In this document: positions 34,493-37,319 of the stretch, piece after piece
How positions within the stretch are numbered: the first letter of the stretch is position 1
How the letters are laid out: every line of letters starts with the position of its first letter
Origin: Paludibacteraceae bacterium
GTDB lineage: Bacteria > Bacteroidota > Bacteroidia > Bacteroidales > Paludibacteraceae
Length of the DNA stretch: 37,319 nt
NCBI GenBank assembly: GCA_017551675.1
Contig: JAFZLC010000046.1
Span: 1 to 37,319 of the forward strand
Direction: 5' to 3'
Program-made: the position numbers and the translations under genes
The notes under the pieces: model-generated
Told to the model about the DNA's origin: nothing
The model's input: the letters and a program-made list of their open reading frames with translations, nothing else
The model's database searches: none

Positions 34493-34665
34493 TATTTCCA
34501 TGCTATGTGAATTTTATGATTATACTTATAATTACTAATGGATGTGCCTTTCTGTGAATCAAACTGGACTGCATCTACGACATTAAAGCAACCTTCGGCA
34601 AAATATCCGTTATTATTCCCGTTCCATCCCCAATTGATATGCAATAAGGAATTTTTATTTTGTTA
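34492..34665 (-). pseudogene. C-terminal stub of a C10 (streptopain-like) cysteine protease
   Basis: On the minus strand a frame from about 34662 to the TAA at 34494-34492 reads NSLLHINWGWNGNNNGYF, then EGCFNVVDAVQFDSQKG and ends KIHIAWK. This matches the end of C10 proteases; streptococcal SpeB has HVNWGWGGVSDGFF at this place, just after the catalytic His. The catalytic Cys and His and the propeptide are missing, and a TAA closes the frame just upstream. The upstream side is a promoter copy with a decayed start codon (see 34687-34694). So this is an internally deleted gene, not a working enzyme. Confidence 0.7.
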
Positions 34666-34686
34666 TATATTCAATTGTTGAATTTA

Positions 34687-34694
34687 CAAAAATA
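34687..34694 (-). promoter_or_regulatory. Orphan promoter with decayed start codon
   Basis: The minus strand reads TATTTTTG. The surrounding block, 34671-34712, closely matches the promoter of the BspA-like gene (about 36559-36600). In the working copy the block leads to ATGACAAAG; here the same place reads ATAACAAAATAA, so the ATG is lost and a stop follows. It may still transcribe the downstream lipoprotein gene with a 5' leader of about 190 nt. Confidence 0.55.
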
Positions 34695-34731
34695 AATTTT
34701 TTTTCAATAAATCATACGTGTGTTTACATGC

Positions 34732-35052
34732 CGTGCCTATGATATACCACCCCTTTGGGGTTGGTGGCGGAACGTTACGGTACATTGCCACGTAATCCGA
34801 TTTTTATTAATCATCAAATCTATTGAATGATGCACCACCCAAATTCCGAAGGAATGTAACGCTATAGGCAGGGGTGTTAACCCCTGCGTAATGGATGACC
34901 GATGATGAATGTTAGCCCCGGCGGGGCGACACTGCAGGAATTATGTGTCACCCCTCTGGGGTTCCATTACCGCACGATCCATTTTCATACACGGGTTAAC
35001 ACCCGTGCCTGTGATATACCACCCCCTTGGGGTTGGCGGCATCGCGTTACGG
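34732..35052. repeat. Pair of 49-bp imperfect direct repeats
   Basis: 34732-34780 and 35004-35052 match over 49 bp with about seven differences. Each begins CGTGCCT(A/G)TGATATACC, contains an ACCCC-NNN-GGGGT hairpin and ends CGTTACGG. They flank a set of other hairpins. The 34493-35171 interval has no complete gene; besides the protease stub and the hairpins I see nothing coding in it. Confidence 0.75.
34749..35033. repeat. Cluster of seven short hairpins, REP-like
   Basis: Five share a form with a 3-nt loop: 34749-34761 ACCCC/GGGGT, 34843-34855 ATTCC/GGAAT, 34915-34927 GCCCC/GGGGC, 34950-34962 ACCCC/GGGGT and 35021-35033 ACCCC/GGGGT. Two have the inverse form around GTTAA: 34868-34887 GCAGGGG/CCCCTGC and 34990-35007 CACGGGT/ACCCGTG. 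They resemble REP/BIME-type intergenic repeats. No transposase of the REP-associated type is present in the window. Confidence 0.75.
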
Positions 35053-35171
35053 ATTGGGAGTTCGTTGTCCCAAAATTGTTTCATTAATGCGCACGACAGA
35101 CTACGGATGCGACATGCCAAGACAGACGCGGCACGCCACCTCCCTACAGCGGTGCCAGAGGCTTTTATTTA

Positions 35172-36554
35172 CTATTCCTCAGTGTGCATCACTCTCCACC
35201 CAATAGGTATTTTGTCCTCTTCAAACAATTCTATAAGGGATTCGGGACAGATGAAGGTGCCAGTCGGAGCAACATTGGAGAGCCAACCATCCGTAAATGA
35301 AGGATTAAAACAATCTAACATAGTTTGATGATACCTATACCAGCTATCGAAGCAAACCTTTATGGAGCAAAGGTTGATACAATCTTTGAACATTCTTGTA
35401 TAACAATATTCGGAGAACTCCGTGGCAGGCAATTCGGGGGCTTCTTTCAGACTGATGCAACTATCGAACATCTCTGTGTAACAATCTGCGTACAACTCCG
35501 TGGCGGGTAGCTCGGGCGCTAGTTCCAAGCTAGTACAACCCTTGAACATTCTTTTATAGCAACGATAAGATATGTTTGTACAATATAGTGAGGGCGCTTT
35601 GACAAGACTGGTGCAACCTGCGAACATCTCTGCACAGCTTTCTCCGAGCATTGATTCGGCGTACAAATCTGGTACCTCTGTCAAGCTCGTGCAATTGGCG
35701 AACATCCGCCAGCAGGACCCTTCTCCAAACCGTGTGACTGGTAGTGCAGGTGCTTGGGTGAGACTAGTGCAGCCTGCGAACATGTGCGAACAACTTCCCC
35801 AGTCCATTTCTTTGGCGTACAGATCTGGTACATCGGTCAGACTTGTGCAGTTCGAGAACATACTACGATAGCAAGCATCTGCCAGTTTGGTGGCGGGTAG
35901 TTTCGGCGCTTGGGTGAGGTTGGTGCAACCTGCGAACATGGCGTAGTAGCATCCACTTTTCATTGAATCGGCAGGTAGTTCAGGTGCCTGAATCAGGTTG
36001 GTGCAACTGGCGAACATTGCCCAATAGCAACCTATAGATAGTTTCGTGGCGGGTAGTTCAGGCGCTTTGGTCAGGTTGGTGCATTTCCAAAACATATCGA
36101 GGTAACACTCCACGTCCAGTTGGGTGGCAGACAATCGGGGCGCCTTGACAAGGCTAGTGCATTCCGCGAATAGTCTATTAAAACACCATTTGCAAGGAAT
36201 AACCTTACTATCCCCTTTGTTGTCTATCAGACTCATCACGCTTCCGCTGGCGGCGATGGAACCAGTCATGGTGAATGAGGTGTATATATATCTACCATGG
36301 GAGAACCCACTGGGATTATTCCCTTTCAACAAAGCCATGTCCCCTTTCTTTGCCAATATAACTACCGTGTTGGTGTCGAGCGTCATCCATCTCTTCCCCT
36401 TGTCCAAAGAGTATTGAACATTAGGGTTGTTGCTCCCTACGTTTATGATACCGAACGCAGAACTATCCGCCTCTGCCGTGAAGGTGAGGTAGTTGGCGGC
36501 ATGCAGGGCGCTGGTGACGCACAAAAAGAGCAAGATGAGGAGTTTCTTTGTCAT
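35172..36554 (-). CDS. BspA-like surface protein with 11 leucine-rich-type repeats
   Basis: 460 residues. Signal peptide MTKKLLILLFLCVTSALHA. An N-terminal beta domain (about 20-125; YLTFTAEADSSAFGIINVGSNN... SGSVMSLID) precedes 11 tandem repeats of about 24 residues with consensus CYxxMFxxCTSLxxAPxLPAT (about 125-395), of the BspA/DUF285 type. The C-terminal cap is NVAPTGTFICPESLIELF, then EDKIPIGWRV. Cysteines are conserved in every repeat. Such proteins are displayed on the surface and bind host or food ligands. No T9SS tail or lipobox is seen. A second gene with the same cap lies just upstream on the same strand. Confidence 0.85.
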   Translation of the reverse strand: MTKKLLILLFLCVTSALHAANYLTFTAEADSSAFGIINVGSNNPNVQYSLDKGKRWMTLDTNTVVILAKKGDMALLKGNNPSGFSHGRYIYTSFTMTGSIAASGSVMSLIDNKGDSKVIPCKWCFNRLFAECTSLVKAPRLSATQLDVECYLDMFWKCTNLTKAPELPATKLSIGCYWAMFASCTNLIQAPELPADSMKSGCYYAMFAGCTNLTQAPKLPATKLADACYRSMFSNCTSLTDVPDLYAKEMDWGSCSHMFAGCTSLTQAPALPVTRFGEGSCWRMFANCTSLTEVPDLYAESMLGESCAEMFAGCTSLVKAPSLYCTNISYRCYKRMFKGCTSLELAPELPATELYADCYTEMFDSCISLKEAPELPATEFSEYCYTRMFKDCINLCSIKVCFDSWYRYHQTMLDCFNPSFTDGWLSNVAPTGTFICPESLIELFEEDKIPIGWRVMHTEE

Positions 36555-36574
36555 GTGTTCAATTGTTGATTGTA

Positions 36575-36582
36575 CAAATATA
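36575..36582 (-). promoter_or_regulatory. -7 box of the BspA-like gene
   Basis: The minus strand reads TATATTTG, 20 bp before the ATG at 36554. The block around it is duplicated at 34671-34712. Confidence 0.6.
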
Positions 36583-36636
36583 AATTTTTTCGATAAAAAT
36601 TAATGGGAAAATCATCCGTTTTGAGACCATCCCATC

Positions 36637-36664
36637 GTAGAGACGCACGGCCGTGCGTCTCTAC
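36637..36664. repeat. 28-bp perfect palindrome
   Basis: GTAGAGACGCACGG is followed directly by its exact reverse complement, with the centre between 36650 and 36651. It has no loop, so it would extrude as a cruciform or act as a dyad site. The same kind of GAGACGCACGG palindrome is, as far as I recall, dispersed in many bacterial genomes. Confidence 0.85.
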
Positions 36665-36718
36665 ACGCGACCTGCACCCTACACGCACACCCTCCTCAAT
36701 CATGAATGTGCGTGCATT

Positions 36719-36753
36719 TAAATCGTAAATCGTAAATTGTCAAATCGTAAATC
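36719..36753 (+). repeat. AAATCGT short tandem repeat
   Basis: AAATCGT occurs three times with one variant (AAATTGTC) between the second and third copy. It is an AT-rich low-complexity tract between two palindrome clusters and has no clear role. Confidence 0.6.
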
Positions 36754-36757
36754 TGTT

Positions 36758-36850
36758 TAGGCCCTTCAGGCCTATAATGCACCGTATCCGATGAATTTCC
36801 TAACCCAGGGCGATGCCCCGGGCTATATCTGTTAAGGCCTTTCAGGCCTA
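36758..36850. repeat. Three intergenic palindromes (TAGGCC and CCCAGGGC families)
   Basis: 36758-36774 is TAGGCC-CTTCA-GGCCTA. 36834-36850 is a second copy, AAGGCC-TTTCA-GGCCTA. Between them 36804-36822 is CCCAGGGC-GAT-GCCCCGGG with one mismatch. They fill the roughly 360-bp gap between the two BspA-like genes, which otherwise holds nothing coding that I can see. Confidence 0.75.
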
Positions 36851-36913
36851 TGCGCCCCCCTCGATGAAAGCATAATTCTTAATTCAAAATTGACTTCGTC
36901 GAACTGACGTTTC

Positions 36914-37319
36914 TTAATTCTCAATCACCTTCCACCTATAGGGTATTTTGTTCTCTCCGAACTCCTTCGGCAACCCTTTCGGGCAGATGAAGGTGCCGGT
37001 TGGGGCGACGCCTTCGAGCCAAAGAGTAGTATCCAATCCTTCATGTGGGAAATGCATTGAAATCATGGCGGAAATCACTTTAGAACGAGGATCATTGGAA
37101 GAAAACAATAATGGGCAGGATCTAGGATCCCACTTGCGGGAGTATAATTGTCTGTATTTTCCCCAATTTGTGAAATTGACTTTAATCTCGGAGAGATTAC
37201 TACATTCCCAAAACATCATTTCGTAACAACCATCCGCCAATTGCGTAGCAGGCAATTCGGGTGCTTTGGTTAGGTTGGTACACTTGCGGAACATACAACT
37301 ATAACAAGCTTCCTGCATC
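36914..37319 (-). CDS. BspA-like repeat protein, 3' end only
   Basis: The frame is open to the right edge of the window, so the N-terminus is missing. The visible 135 codons hold two repeats (CYSCMFRKCTNLTKAPELPAT and CYEMMFWECSNLSEIKV) and then a longer linker and the C-terminal cap VAPTGTFICPKGLPKEF, ENKIPYRWKVIEN. The cap matches that of the downstream 460-residue protein nearly residue for residue (APTGTFICP, KIPxxWxV). This makes the two genes tandem paralogues. The linker between the last repeat and the cap (about 50 residues, TNWGKYRQLYSRKWDPRSCP) is longer than in the full-length copy. Confidence 0.8.
   Translation of the reverse strand, partial: MQEACYSCMFRKCTNLTKAPELPATQLADGCYEMMFWECSNLSEIKVNFTNWGKYRQLYSRKWDPRSCPLLFSSNDPRSKVISAMISMHFPHEGLDTTLWLEGVAPTGTFICPKGLPKEFGENKIPYRWKVIEN

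Noticed and set aside
34902-35328. Two overlapping plus-strand frames (61 and 139 codons) in the hairpin region
   Set aside because: They read through palindromic intergenic repeats and into the opposite strand of the BspA-like gene; no protein features.
1-37319. tRNA, rRNA, riboswitch or intact insertion sequence
   Set aside because: No cloverleaf, rRNA-like stretch, conserved riboswitch core, or transposase with terminal inverted repeats was seen. The Rpn protein belongs to a transposase-related family but has no flanking inverted repeats.

Overview
The window looks like a chromosomal segment from a Bacteroidales bacterium (Bacteroidota), probably Prevotella-like. Evidence: several -7 boxes of the Bacteroidota form TAnnTTTG, no clear Shine-Dalgarno sites, a type IX secretion (T9SS) sorting domain, a GldA-type ABC ATPase, PepSY-like lipoproteins, a probable glycine-lipid acyltransferase pair, BspA-like surface repeat proteins, and the Bacteroidota order of the division and cell-wall (dcw) cluster. 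Species cannot be read from the sequence alone.

Left part (1-9960, almost all minus strand): an accessory envelope region. It starts with a decayed Rhs/YD-repeat core (39-302) and a bidirectional terminator. Then come an Rpn-type PD-(D/E)XK nuclease, a SUMF1-fold protein, a PepSY-like lipoprotein frame split by one in-frame TAA, a flavinylatable FMN-binding lipoprotein, and a TonB-dependent receptor paired with a heavy-metal-associated (HMA) protein. Last is a two-gene unit: a small T9SS-sorted protein and a 984-residue fibre-like protein with 24 tandem repeats, a coiled coil and a C-terminal histidine-phosphatase domain. That last protein is the most unusual product in the window.

Middle part (10.1-16.5 kb): housekeeping and lipid genes. 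An M20 deacylase of the ArgE type, RNase HI and GldA form a plus-strand operon. A DUF4424-like/YARHG protein, YbaK and two acyltransferases resembling GlsB/GlsA follow.

Core part (16.7-33.8 kb, plus strand): a compact dcw cluster, mraZ-rsmH-ftsL-ftsI-murE-mraY-murD-ftsW-murG-murC-ftsQ-ftsA-ftsZ, followed by a YqeY protein and an LD-carboxypeptidase. It is preceded by a TATCTTTG -7 box and two 10-bp-spaced AGTGGGGG boxes that look like an MraZ operator. murF and ddl are not in the cluster. Together these genes make lipid II precursors, move synthesis to the septum and build the Z-ring.

Right part (33.8-37.3 kb, minus strand): a second accessory region. It holds a lipoprotein coupled by TAATG to the C-terminal stub of a C10 (streptopain-like) protease whose 5' end has been deleted, a stretch full of short hairpins and a 49-bp direct repeat, an 11-repeat BspA-like surface protein, a further cluster of palindromes, and the 3' end of a second BspA-like gene cut by the window edge. 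I found no tRNA, rRNA, CRISPR array or intact insertion sequence.
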